From: Dermanyssus gallinae
Lineage: Eukaryota > Arthropoda > Arachnida > Mesostigmata > Dermanyssidae
Length of the DNA: 64,000 nt
Assembly: GCA_003439945.1 (NCBI GenBank)
Contig: QVRM01004004.1
Location: 310,001 to 374,000 of the forward strand
Direction of reading: 5' to 3'
In this document: in pieces, positions 10,321 to 22,866 of the stretch
Layout: each line of letters starts with the position of its first letter
Position numbering within the stretch: position 1 is the first letter of the stretch
The notes under the pieces: model-generated
What the model was told of the DNA's origin: nothing
The model's input: the letters and a program-made list of their open reading frames with translations, nothing else
Database searches by the model: none
Program-made: the position numbers and the translations under genes

Positions 10321-11358
10321 GCGTGTTCGACAAGCGCAGCCTTTCCAAAGCTTCGTGCTTCAGTTGATTCACCGAGTTTTGTTCCGACAACTTAAGCTTT
10401 TTGGATGAACGCCCTTCTGGAAAGCCTACGACGCTCGATAGAGACCGCTCGCGCAAGACTGTGACGACGCGTGAATTAGCCACGCAAGGGCCATGAGCTT
10501 CAAGGTGGCCACATAGTTATCGTCACTCGCCTTCGCGCCGATGGCATCTTGTTAAAGTTGAGCCAGTGGGTACCTCACGACTTAGGCAAGGACAACAAAA
10601 ACCTCAACGGACATCGTACCGTTGGAGTACCATCTAAGCATTGCTACGCAGTTGTATTCAATGTTTTACCTATATACTGTACAATGAATCTACCCTATCA
10701 TGCGCTTAACCCATGCACCTTCACCACGGCAGCGTATCTTTTAAAGCATTTATTATTAAAGGCTCGCGGATTTGCTTTGACCTTCTTGTCTTAGTCAAAA
10801 CCTTGTCACGACCCGCTCATATTCTACCGGCTTAATGGCGTCTCGGGCATCTGGATTGTTAACTGTAAGGTGGTCAGCATCGAAGTCGCAAAGTTTTGTC
10901 AAATATGCACACAATTTATATCCTTGGTAAAAACTCGATGAAGCTGCCGATCCGCGATTGAGCCTAGAACTGTTCATTGCTTTAAAGGTGTCCTCAAAGC
11001 CTGCCACCATATAAGGGGTGCTTGAGTTTGAATTCGCTCGCAGACTTTTGGAACGTTTTAAATAACTGTCGAGTTTGAGAATCTGAGGTACAGAAAACTA
11101 TAAATTCGAACATGGGGTTGATGCCGTTCCAGGAATACTAGTGAGTAGTTGCCAACTTCCGTAGATTAGCGGCTAGAATAGCGCAAACAAGCGGTTGCAC
11201 GATCAACAGAGTATTATCTGATCTGAGAGCAACTGCAAGGGGCTGTGCCCGCAATGAACAACGAGTATGGTAGATGCGAGAAATTACTGAACCGAGCAAT
11301 GCCCCTGACCTGTGGGCACGTGTTTCACTTGGCATGAAGAATCATTGACGAGAGAAAG

Positions 11359-11405
11359 ACGTCGGGAGACTGCATACGGAAGTTCCGTATGCAGTCTCCC
11401 GACGT
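11359..11405. repeat. Perfect 23-bp inverted repeat with a 1-nt centre
   Basis: Positions 11359-11381 are the exact reverse complement of 11383-11405, with a single G between. The arm begins ACGTCGGGAGACTGCATACG. Confidence 0.97.
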
Positions 11406-11484
11406 ACCCAAAATCCATACCCAAATTGGCGTATCAACTTTAGTTGATCTTTAGGTCGCCAAGTACGACGATCGCTTAAACGTG

Positions 11485-11633
11485 ATCGGGCTTGAACGAC
11501 ATTGAAGGCTAAGAATACCATCAAGGTTGTTTGTTCTTGTTAGTTTGCTACTACCATGCAATTAATTGTTACACCTCGTATCATGTCGGGCTTGAACGAC
11601 ATTGAAGGCTAAGAATACCATGCAATTAATTGA
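11485..11633. repeat. Local direct duplication, about 37 bp, about 100 bp apart
   Basis: The block starting TCGGGCTTGAACGACATTGA and ending AAGAATACCAT occurs at about 11485-11521 and again at about 11584-11621. The second copy then continues with GCAATTAATTG, which also occurs at about 11557. This makes a patchwork of short copied pieces just downstream of the palindrome. Confidence 0.85.
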
Positions 11634-13675
11634 ACACCTCAGACATCTCAGATATGGTTTGGCAAGATACGGACACCGATATTCATTTCCTGTAGAGGAC
11701 GATCGTTTTTACGAGTATTTTCAAGCGCAAGCAATTCTTTGTCCCATTTGCTGGATAGCGCCAGAGATACTTCTTAATGTTCTTCGCGTGTGGTCCGAGA
11801 AGAATGAGCTTTGGAGGAATTCATTTCAAATGGACTTTTGAATGTTGCCAAAGTAACGGATTCCAAATGGGACGTATAACCAAAAAAATATCGAATTGTG
11901 TGGTTCGGTGTTGTCCACAAGCAGATATGTTTCTGTGCTTGTCTGCGTCTCTGAAATGAGTGTAGATGTGAAAGCATCATAAGGAAGTAAACGTAAACTC
12001 CCGAGGCAGATGTTCATGGGAGTTTCGAAGCCTTATTTGGCATAGCTTCGTTGCGAAATGTGTTCGCCGCAGCACTTATACTGCATGCTCTGCTCTGTTA
12101 CAGAGCATAAACGCATGCTTGTAAACAGGAAAAATGTCGGCCACTTAGCGAAGATGTCTGACATAATGTATCTTAAAAAGCAGAGTACTTTGTTTACGAT
12201 TGGCGTTCGTTTTCACGTGCGGGGAACCTGGATCGAGAAAATGGCACTCTACCGTTAAGATGATTATGTGGTCTAGGAGACGGTGTGCTAGCCATGGCTG
12301 TCATTCAACAACGGGGTGTGACCGGCTCAATCGCGGTTCTTAGTGAAATGTTTTTCTTTAGGCGATGTTCTTTGAGAATAGGCGATGGACCCAACCGCCG
12401 AGAGTTGACGACGACGACCATGCTGCCACCGACATTTGGAGGAAACCCACAGACACAACATCAACATGTACGCGAATGCTGCCTCTCTATAAAGCCCCCC
12501 CTCATATAACAGGGTGGCATGTGTATTTAGGTATACATGTCAAGCGAATAATAAATCCGTCCATCCATGTACGCAGATGACCTCGCTCTTTACAGCCGTA
12601 GTGAGCTGTTTCATTGACAACAAGCACTTGTAACGCTAGACACCGCGTATGTCACCGAAGTCGCAGAGAAGCGTAATATACAGCCGAATACAGCAGCGAC
12701 ACACGGGCCTTTACAGCTTGGTCCTTAAAAGTTCCGTTTACTACACTTGCTAGCGGATAGCCCTCTTCTTGTTAAGCAACTTCGACTGCAGTACAAATGT
12801 CACACACAACATCTAAACTAGATGTGATGTGCACGTAGAACGTCATGTTATGTATATAACTCAGGCTTACTATTAAGTCAAGCCATAAGTGTGTTTGTAA
12901 CTATGGAGTTCGCAACTCACAAGATACTGCGTCGGGAATGTTCAAAAATTAACACATTAACACTTGTTTAACCTTTAGAAAATCTCCAAAGCGCATAACG
13001 CAAGATATGTCCGGATCTTAGTCTTTTATCATCATTTTTAAGCATCATCTGGTCATATGTTTTTGGTAATTATTCTTCTCGGGCATAGTTTACAATCATC
13101 TGCTTTGGTACTCTTTTTAGCTAAATTGGTAACTATAAAAGCCGGTTCCGGGCTGTTTGTAAGAGATTCGCCTCCACGACCTGCCTGGTTGCCTGGATAC
13201 GTAAACGGCTGCCACCAGTACCCATAAGAAGTTAGAACAATCTGTTAACTAGATACAGCTAAACTCATTTGTCAAGGAAATATGGACACCCTTATTCTAC
13301 GGCTTAGGACTTGACCTTAGACTTTGAGCAGACCTGCAGCCTACAAGACCCTAAAGCAGAGACATGGGACGGAGTATCCAAGTTCATAATTTACTATGTA
13401 TGCAGGATTTTGTCTATACACACGTGTCACCGAGATTTTAGCTAATGGTATAAAACAAGGAAATATACGAAATGGGTGGAATGTATTTAACTCAAAGCTA
13501 CATATGTCAGTGTGAGAATAGTGAATCGCGCGTTGTTCAGACGTTTGACGCATCATGTATCAGTATCGCAGAACTGCCGATGTACACTTAGTGTGCTCAT
13601 TTTACCACTTGATTTGTTAATAAACTAATAAATGCATTAGCTGCTTGTTCTCATATTTTTCTCATATACAAATTC

Positions 13676-13679
<4 letters not shown>

Positions 13680-13738
<59 letters not shown>
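13680..13738. repeat. (TA)n microsatellite
   Basis: Uninterrupted TA dinucleotides. ORFs across it that encode only Ile-Tyr are artefacts. Confidence 0.97.
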
Positions 13739-13739
<1 letters not shown>

Positions 13740-13998
13740 TCAAGTATTCCGTTTAAAGGGCGATGACATCGATGTAGACGTCGTGACTTCGATGCGTGCG
13801 GCGATTCGGCACCACATACACAGACACTGTAACCGTAGCGCCGGCTTGCAGTGGAATTTGGCCGATGATTCAGATCATCGACTTAGCACCATCAGCAGCA
13901 GCATCAGCCCCAGAACGTTCCCTTGCTGCAGATTGATGAAAACTGCCCGCAACGGTCTCTACCCGCTTTTTCCTTTGCTGACAAGGATTCGGGCAAAG

Positions 13999-14048
13999 CA
14001 ATATATATATATATATATATAACATGATACATATATATATATAACATG

Positions 14049-14091
<43 letters not shown>
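13999..14091. repeat. (TA)n tract with two ACATGATAC interruptions
   Basis: TA blocks are separated twice by the same nonamer, a small higher-order duplication within the microsatellite. Confidence 0.9.
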
Positions 14092-14092
<1 letters not shown>

Positions 14093-14454
14093 ACTGTGAG
14101 GGAGCAGACAAGATAAAAACAATATATCTATACTCCCGTCCAAAAGCGACTGAAGTTGAGAAGATGAGTGAAAGAGCACCAGCTGACGCCGAACACACAA
14201 GCTGTTTCCAGCCATCCGACCGACGGGTGGCGGCCAATCTTAAATGACGGCGGGTCGTACGAACAAAATATAAGAATTATAACAAATACTGCTTGTCGAA
14301 TCATTGAACTCTGGGTCTAACGAAAAGCCAAGTCGGCCAATTCATTATAATGTCACGGCCATGACCAACCATAAATAATCACAATCGGACGTTTTATCTC
14401 TGGAATCTTGTTCTTGTACGAGAGAGTACGTTTTGAGATTGGACACAGAGATGA

Positions 14455-14461
<7 letters not shown>

Positions 14462-14506
<45 letters not shown>

Positions 14507-14532
14507 TAAATGAATATATATATATATATATG
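14462..14532. repeat. (TA)n microsatellite, interrupted
   Basis: CACACATATA start, then TA units with a CACATATATAAATGAA interruption. Confidence 0.9.
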
Positions 14533-14774
14533 CAAAACGTCGACGGGCAAAGCGGGTGCTGCTAGCGTTATCAAGTTGCACTGTGTGTCTCTCTATCAAG
14601 CAGTCGGCTGTCATAACAGCTGTTCTAATGAGCTATCAATGTTACTTGTCGGCCTTTGATCTAGGCTTACGATTGTAGGCCGCCAGTATTTAAAACGCTA
14701 TATAGGTGAATACATCAGCCTTGGTTTAAAGCACGCATCACTCGTAATAGACCAAGTAGTGTTAGAATTGGTTG

Positions 14775-15457
<683 letters not shown>

Positions 15458-15915
15458 TATATACCGTACTTTCACAATCTGACACATTGCGAAACATGAA
15501 TCACTTGTATACCTGTATATGGTATTGGAATATAGCTGTACATCGTAGATTTACGCCACGCGGCTCTCCAGTTTGTCAAACAAATGTGTACTGCAAAGTT
15601 TCTGAGGTTTTGAGTGAGTTTCTTCAATGCAAGTCTCTGAAACAACAAATTTTTGATTTTTTGCCGTTTTAACACGCCGGCCCACCTTTTCATTAAAAAG
15701 CAATCCATATATTGTTTGAGAAAGAAAATCAATATCTGTGTACATCCTCAGTTTCGTCCAAAAATCAAGAACAAAAGCTTACCAACTAAAACAAGATGGG
15801 ATATACGATGAGACGGAAAAATAAAAGAAAAACATATATTACCAACTATGACAAACACCGTAAGCGTAAATTTTGAAACATATTTCGAGAAATCAAAAAG
15901 GGGCGACGCAGGTAC

Positions 15916-16078
15916 GTTCTATAGGGATTTTCGGAGATTTCTTTGACGAGGGCACGAGGATAGGCTTGAGAACTGCAATACATGCTTTTGTATGTCACAT
16001 CTGCTTCGTTGTAAGCCTCATTGTGCAGGACAGACACCGTAGGGTCATGGTTTTCGGGCAACTCGCACAACTTCGAGC
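15916..16078 (-). CDS. Candidate internal exon, unknown protein
   Basis: On the minus strand a strong pyrimidine-rich acceptor (ccaaccccgtccctcag) precedes an open frame reading KLCELPENHDPTVSVLHNEA and later EADVTYKSMYCSSQ. A possible donor (AGAAC then GTACCT) gives a 163-base exon entered in phase 2. Composition is protein-like with no homopolymers. I recognise no family and see no partner exon, so this is a candidate only. Confidence 0.3.
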
Positions 16079-16099
16079 CTGAGGGACGGGGTTGGAAGG

Positions 16100-17230
16100 G
16101 AATACACACGAATCGAGTGGGTCTGCGGGTCTGGGTTTGGGGAGTCCCGTATTAGTCGCTATCCCGGTGGTTTTGGTGCTGGTGACGCCAACGCAGACGC
16201 GATAATTAGTCCGATTGGCCGCATTGCATTCTTACTCCACGTCAAGAAACCGACTCTAAAAGCAGCAGCCCACATGAGTCACTTTAAATGTCACGGACTG
16301 TCTGCAAAACCTCTAAATATAAAACCTGATGCATATAAGATCGGCTACTTGACACTCACTTGGTCAGATGTATGTATATATATATATATATAGAGTACAA
16401 CATGAATCGTATGTAATTTTGTCTTGCAGACGCATGCATATGTTGCGCTTTTGCATTGAGCTATTGTGTGGTTTCGCTTGCAAATCTGCATACAAATGTC
16501 CAGTATAACGGGCATGTATATAGTCCTACTATTACTACTACTGTTAACTGAGATGCTTCAAACTCAGTGGTTACATCCTCATGGAAAATCCTGCTGGCCA
16601 GTATACGCGTAGGATGAAATCCGAGAGCTATATGGCTCAGAAAACACCATAAAACCTTTGAGCTGTATTTTTATTTGTTTAGAGTCTACTAGAGAAAAAG
16701 TTGTGGTATCAACGTAGCTATTCTTCCTTACGTGGAACGCTATTCAAAAACTTTTGCTTGGCACACGTTTTGTCGTCAGCTTAGTAAAATGTCTCCTTGA
16801 AAATGCCACATTGTAAGATACGTTCACAGAGCTGTTTTTTTCCTTGAAGTCTATGTGAAGCACATACGTTTAGCTCAATCGGTATCATTGTTAACAGAAT
16901 GTGTTTTGCCGTGTCAGCCTGGAAAACCACTCATTGCAATGCACGTCTTTTCGCCCGGCAAAAAGCCTACGACCCGTTAAGCTTACCATGTCGTCCCCAC
17001 AGGAAGACTTCTTGGCGCGGTAGGAGTACGGAGACAGTTCTGATCAACTGCAAATTGATGCCATGTGGTTTCCGGGAGCATAGTACTCTCTAACTCGAAT
17101 CGTCAGCTCATCCTTAACAGCACTCACGCACACCGACGCTATGTTTCAAAGTTAGCTTGCTATTGAACTACGCTTTTACTAGGCTGTGCTCCAAAAGAAG
17201 TTTTTTTTTATATATAGATAATTATATATA
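16100..17230. other. No supported gene
   Basis: Unique AT-rich sequence with a short (TA)n at 16374-16393. Nothing further was recognised. Confidence 0.5.
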
Positions 17231-17234
17231 TATA

Positions 17235-17253
17235 CAGGGTCATTCGTATCGAA

Positions 17254-17258
<5 letters not shown>
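17235..17258 (+). repeat. Solo 24-bp end of the foldback element between (TA)n tracts
   Basis: The first 24 bases of the element at 17291 (CAGGGTCATTCGTATCGAAA and four more) appear here alone. TA repeats lie on both sides. Confidence 0.85.
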
Positions 17259-17290
<32 letters not shown>

Positions 17291-17292
<2 letters not shown>

Positions 17293-18336
17293 GGGTCATT
17301 CGTATCGAAATGTACTTCTTTCGAGGTTTGATAGACCTCGGCAAGAAAATAATTTTTCCTATAGAAGGAGGACGCGGAAACGTTTTGTTTAGGAGTGAGG
17401 ATGAAATTTATAAAAATCGTTATTCTGCCTTATTTTCTTCTACATAGTTATACAGGCGCATCTACGTTTGCGGGAGAACCAGTCAACGCAAAAAGGAACC
17501 AATCATATCCGCGTGTTCGGAGGAACATTCTGCGCAACGAGTAACGCTTCACTAGATTGTGTAGCGAAAAGCACATAGCCCGGTTGAAGAAAGTCATAAA
17601 AAGTCGATATGGTGTTATGTCTTACGATAACGCGTTTTTTGTAAAAAGTCGTAAAATTTTTCCGTTACGACCAAAAATGTGTGTCTAAAAGACCGGTCTC
17701 ACGCAATGGCAAATATAATGCCCACCATTTTCGTACCGAAGTGATGGTGCAGCGTTACGTAGTTGTCAAGTAACTAAGCTTTTTCGATACCCATATACGT
17801 AACGCAGCGCCATCACCTTGGTACGAAAATGATGGGCAATAAATTTGCTAGTGCGTGAGAGTGGTCTTTTGGACGTACAAATTTGGTCCTCATAAATAAT
17901 AAACGACGTATTATTTATAAAACGACTTATAAATAGTAAGTCCTTCTATTGTGTATCCCGTCATTAAATTTGGTCCTAATGGAAAAAAATTAAAATTTTT
18001 CACGAAAAAGCGTTAACGTAACATATCGACTTTTTATGACTTTCCTTAATCTGGTTATCCGCTTTTCGCTACGCAAGCTAGTGAGATATCCTCCGTTGTG
18101 CAGAAATGTCCTCAGAACACGGCGGTAAAATGGGTTTCTTCATGCGTTAACTGGTTCTCCTGCAAACGTAGATTTCGCACAACTATGTAGAAGAGAAAAG
18201 GCAGAAAAACAACTTTTATAAATTTTATCCTCACTCCTAAACAAAACGTTCCCGCATCCTCCCTTCATAGGGAAAAATGATTTTGTTGCCGAGTTCTATC
18301 GAACCTCGAAAGAAGTACATTTTGATACGAATGACC

Positions 18337-18339
<3 letters not shown>
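17291..18339. mobile_element. Near-complete palindromic foldback element, 1049 bp
   Basis: It starts CAGGGTCATTCGTATC and ends GATACGAATGACCCTG with (TA)n on both sides. Matching arms run almost to the middle: GTTTAGGAGTGAGGATGAAAT mirrors ATTTTATCCTCACTCCTAAAC, GAAAGTCATAAAAAGTCGAT mirrors ATCGACTTTTTATGACTTTC, and CCCACCATTTTCGTACC mirrors GGTACGAAAATGATGGGC. The centre is near 17778. There is no ORF of note. RNA from it would fold into a hairpin of about half a kilobase. Confidence 0.92.
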
Positions 18340-18375
<36 letters not shown>

Positions 18376-18378
<3 letters not shown>

Positions 18379-18466
18379 GTTTGAAACGTTATTTATAGAA
18401 TTATAAAAAGTTCAACCCTAATGAGGAATGACTGAATTTAAATAAATTTGCCATCCGAAGAAGACG

Positions 18467-18500
<34 letters not shown>

Positions 18501-19480
18501 GGCTCTGCTGGTCGTATATTTTTGCGAAGACATGACGTAAACCGCATTAAATTGATTTCGGCCAGCTATTTTAGCCCACGCAGACAAAACAAGTTGCCTT
18601 CGTACGCTGAGCAGGTTACGCGGACAGTTATACCATCAACATAGGAAAATCTACCACTATAGACAGCCATTCAAACAGGGGCAGCTCGTGTTGCGTGCAC
18701 GTTCCCCGTTCCCTGTTGATCCTAGACTGTCACTTAGCTTGCCTTTGCGTTTCTGGTACGTACGACAACAACAACAACAACAATATCTCACATTCTAATA
18801 CATCGACCGTACATGTGGGACGTTGACGGGGGTGGTTGCGCGTTTACCAGATACCGTGTCCGCACTGCCCCTGCACAATACTCTGGGCCCAAACCAGATT
18901 CCCTCCAAAAAAGAATTCGAAGAGAGAACATAGACTAAGGCCATATAAGAAGGAACCCAATGTCATAGGAGGAGAGCTTTGCCAAAACTAACCAGAAGGA
19001 GATGTCCAGCTAATTATGGTTAGTTTAACTATGCTCACTATAAATAGCTAACACCACGACGATCGAGAACAACATGTGGTAAGTCCGAAAGTTTGCCTCT
19101 TAATCCCTTCGCTAGGGACATTCTTCTATCCGATTGCGCAACCTATCAGAAAAGCAGGCTCCCTCCCGCCTACAGGTGTAAATGGCACAGACAAGACGGC
19201 TTTAAAGAATTAGGTTTACGATGTTTGTTAACAAAGTTCGATCGATCCGGCTAGTTAATCGTTCAAGAAATGTTGCCGTGTTTGTGTTTCGTAGTTGTCG
19301 TTGTTGTTGCCGCCGTGCGTTGTTCGATTTCCCTGCCTCTCTGCACATGAATTGGTGTTCCTAATTAGTTCCTAGGCCCTCTGGTCGACCCACTGGCCAC
19401 TCTGTCAATTCTATGTGTCTGTCGGTCGGTTTGGCCGGTCCGCCTACCCGGTCCGGTCTGGTTTAGTAGAGTGGGCGGCC
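18376..19480. other. No supported gene
   Basis: A short (TA)n at 18471-18499 and an (ACA)n tract near 18767-18782 are present; the rest is unique sequence. Confidence 0.5.
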
Positions 19481-19489
19481 GGCGAAGTA

Positions 19490-19920
19490 AGTCGAAGTCC
19501 CCTCCGGTCTCTTGACGCAAGTTGTTGCTGCTGCTGCTGTTGCTGCTGCCGCCTATGCGGCATTAGCGGTCGTTACAACGGCAGAACCCGAGGATTGCTG
19601 CTAATTTGCATGTGAGCAGTCAGCTAAAACGGTAGAAGTCTAGCGGCGGTCATCACAACTTGTGTCAACAATCTTGCTCGCGTTGGTAGTGGTTGCTCGC
19701 GTTCTAGGGTCAGTAGCCATAGTAGTAGTAGTAATAGTAGTACTAGGACAAAGAGAAGCAGAAAAGAAGAAAGTTAAATGGTAACACAACTCGTCGATAA
19801 ACAGTATTGGCAGCACTAGCAGCAGCAGCAGCAGCAGAAGCAGATAATCAGTCATCACGGCCGCATTAGTGGGTTATTATTCAATTCAACAACAATCAGT
19901 CGGGGCGAGTATTCACGGCG
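19490..19920. other. CAG/CTG-rich block with possible exons
   Basis: A CTG/TTG run at about 19520-19550 reads poly-Gln on the minus strand (MPHRRQQQQQQQQQLASRD). On plus, an AG at about 19820 followed by CAG units reads [17 protein letters not shown] to a GTAAAC donor at 19921. Either could be an exon, but trinucleotide repeats alone also give open frames, so no gene is called. Confidence 0.25.
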
Positions 19921-19949
19921 GTAAACATGGCGTGTTGTTTGTTTATGCG

Positions 19950-20087
<138 letters not shown>

Positions 20088-20169
20088 AAATGTTTTAATG
20101 TCAAATTGCGTCCGATGTCATGGCGTGTATGTGTCTAGCCCGACGTTTGCATGTAACGAGGCGAATGTT

Positions 20170-20932
20170 TGCATTTAATTGGTTTTATCCATTCCTCCTC
20201 CAGCAGCAGCAGCACCGACAATTTCCAGAGCTCTATGAGCTCTGTGGCGTGTAACGTGGCGAACATGGGTACGACTCGGTAGGTTGTTGGACGCCGCGCG
20301 AGATACAACATTCGCTCGCTGCGTGACGTGAATACCTTGTAGACTCCCTTCCGGACGCCTTCGGTCTGACGACCTCGACGGTAGTCGCTGGCTGGCAGAT
20401 AGATTAGGTGAGGTTGTCGTCTGGTTGGCCGCTGCCGCCGCTGCGTTCATCAAGACCGCCGGGCTTTTCTGGTAGTGGTGGTTATGGCTACATGCAAAAT
20501 GCGGCCTTTGTTCATCTCCTCAGTGTCATCAACGGCAACGTTGCTGTCGTCAACATTGGCAACTACGGTTGATGGCAATGGTCAGACATCGGCTCCTCCT
20601 GCTGCTCCTGATGATGCCGCTGCGTCACGATGCAGATGGAAGTTGGCGGACCTCGTGAGGCGTCGACGAGGAGGCGTGAGACCACGAGCTCGAACGAGCG
20701 CTGGCCCAATCAACTCGGCCTGGCTTATTGGCACCGACGGCCGGTTTCGAATCTCGTTCCCATTGTTCCTGTCGTCCCGGCCAGTCCTGGTGCCGCCGCC
20801 GCTGCTGCTGCTGCTACTGCTGGTTCTGCTGCAGATGGTGATGGTGTCGCCACCAACGTGCTGGGCGCACGAGATCGAACTGGACGACTACAATCTCTGC
20901 CGTTAGTAGCCGTAGACCACCTCAACCGTTAG
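20170..20932. other. GC-rich block open on both strands, possible exon(s)
   Basis: Open frames with Ala-rich stretches occur on plus (20475-20906 and 20630-20932) and minus (20175-20453, 20725-20925). The minus frame at 20453 begins NAAAAAANQTTTSPNLSASQ; the plus frame ends TGRLQSLPLVAVDHLNR before a G run at 20932. The composition contrasts sharply with the AT-rich flanks and suggests a real exon or CpG-type 5' region, but strand and borders cannot be decided. Confidence 0.3.
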
Positions 20933-21391
20933 GGGGGGGGGGGGCGGCGGGTGTTAGAAACACAAATCAGCCAGGCGGGCTTTGGTGCCTAACCTATGGC
21001 AGTCTATGGCGTTACATTCGCATTATTGGCGATGCTCGACCGGTACACGGTGGACACGAGAGCAATTTTACTGCTAATGATGCTGCTGCTGCTGATGGTG
21101 ATGATGTGGTCGTAGCTTCTTCTCGTTATATTGCTCTGGTGTAGTACACAAAGATTTGTTCGTTGTTCATTTGGTTGGTCATTTTGGTTATGATCCGATC
21201 CAACCAAATTATACAAAGTAGTATGCATTTATAAGAATATAATTTTTTTTTAGCTTAATTGGGTTGATGGTAATGCACCATCTATTTTTATTGAGACATC
21301 TGTGTTCCCCGTTTTTTTTTTCGATCATGGTCGATTTTTAATTCACCCCGGCATTAACCTTGTTTAACTTGGGAACCATAAAAACCAATTT

Positions 21392-21473
21392 AGGAGTGGC
21401 CGGCCTGGGTCTCGAACCTAGGCCTCCCGAATGCAAGGCAAAGGCTTTTGCCACTAAGCCATCTTGCTCGGTT
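21392..21473 (-). repeat. tRNA-derived (SINE-like) sequence
   Basis: On the minus strand, A-box-like TGGCTTAGTGGCAAAAGCC and B-box-like GGTTCGAGACC are spaced as in a tRNA, but the two ends cannot pair as an acceptor stem. It differs from the copy at 3.4 kb and from the family at 22.8 kb. Confidence 0.5.
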
Positions 21474-22037
21474 AAATATAGCAATTAGTATTGCAAGTAG
21501 GATTAGTACAATTATCAGTATTTTATACAGAACCTGAGAAATGTAATCAGTTGTATTGGTTTAGTGTGTCTCGAGCGAAAAATGACGCCACATTGTATAC
21601 AAATTGATATATGCGGGCAAATGATTAACGCTTTGTTGTTTGCCTGCATGCAGGCAGGTGTGTTTACAGCTCTAAATGGTTCCGTAGTTTCTAGTGGATC
21701 GCTGCTCATAGCACGGGATCAGCTTCAGCGACACCTTGGCTAGTCACCTAACGTGCCCTAGCACGGTTTTGACGAGTGACGTTGATTAAGACTGCAGAGC
21801 ATTTCTTATAGTAGTTTGCTCGGCCATAGTATAACTATAATCTATGAAACAATATTGGTCAAACTGAGAATGCCACACATTACTTGCGTTTCAGTTGTCA
21901 GTGAGAACCAGTTCAACACGTTCATCAATTGCATGTTTGTGGACAACGACACATCAGAGGGGGTATGTATGTTTAATATATATATATACATATTTTTTAA
22001 CTCATATTGAGCATGCGTATAACTCGAGAGAGTGAGT

Positions 22038-22095
22038 GTCGACTGTGCTATCAAGCGTGCACGATTCTTCGTGCACGCTTGATAGCACAGTCGAC
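22038..22095. repeat. Perfect 27-bp hairpin with a 4-nt loop
   Basis: 22038-22064 is the exact reverse complement of 22069-22095 (arm starts GTCGACTGTGCTATCAAGCG, loop TTCT). The right arm is also the start of a larger duplicated block. Confidence 0.97.
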
Positions 22096-22147
22096 ATATG
22101 CACTTTGTGTACTCTTCGGGGAAGTTCGTAGTCGGGCAGACCTGGTG

Positions 22148-22220
<73 letters not shown>

Positions 22221-22437
22221 AATACGCCCTATAATCGCGTGCAATTGACCGTATCCTTTAAAAGTTGCGCAATACTGTTCATGGACAACACAGCTACTTT
22301 TGCCGGAGATGCGTTTGAGATATCTTCGTAAGGGCCAGGCAGGTAGACACACGATTCTTCGTGCACGCTTGATAGCACAGTCGACATATGCACTTTGTGT
22401 ACACTTCGGGGAAGTTCGTAGTCGGGCAGACCTGGTG

Positions 22438-22488
<51 letters not shown>

Positions 22489-22582
22489 AATACGCCCTAT
22501 AATCGCGTGCAATTGACCGTATCCTTTAAAAGTTGCGCAATACTGTTCATGGACAACACAGCTACTTTTGCCGGAGATGCGA
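22061..22582 (+). repeat. Tandem duplication of about 230-250 bp containing (TA)n
   Basis: The block from ACGATTCTTCGTGCACGCTT to TTTTGCCGGAGATGCG occurs at 22061-22310 and at 22352-22582. The two are nearly identical apart from (TA)n length (longer in the first) and an extra GT in the second. A 41-base non-duplicated stretch lies between. Only the first copy has the left hairpin arm. Confidence 0.93.
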
Positions 22583-22778
22583 CGTTTGTGGTCAGATAGA
22601 CGTTCCCCTGGTTGCATGTCGCAGGGAGTTGATAGTTGTGTTGTCCCAATAACGCACTCCCGAAACCTCCCATATAGATTCAAAGAAAATAACCGCGCTG
22701 CAGTGCTTGTCGACTGGTGACGAAAACCAAGGACCAAACTTTTTAGAACGCCTGAACCGACCCCAGTCAGCGCTCTTT

Positions 22779-22866
22779 GGTGGCGTGGTGGGTGCATTTG
22801 CGTGGGCCTCGTAATCGGAGGAGACACATAAGTGCAATACGGGTTCGAGCCCCACCGTTGCACGTC
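22779..22866 (+). repeat. tRNA-derived SINE family, copy 1
   Basis: GGTGGCGTGGTGGGTGCA (A-box region), GTAATCGGAGGAGACACATA and the B-box GGGTTCGAGCCCCACCGTTG align with copies at 45251 and, reversed, 32815. The start and end carry short complementary GGTGG/CCACC. It is not a functional tRNA: the arms are imperfect and the variable spacing is too long. Confidence 0.65.

Larger units (their letters stand above)
10321..13679. other. No supported gene; contains a palindrome and local duplications
   Basis: Short ORFs only. A frame at 11602-11841 reads protein-like (ARYGHRYSFPVEDDRFYEYF) but has no clear splice borders and begins inside a local duplication; I leave it uncalled. Confidence 0.4.

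Noticed and set aside
22038..22095. microRNA precursor
   Set aside because: Arms are perfectly paired with a very short loop and form the edge of a duplication, unlike typical imperfect pre-miRNA hairpins.
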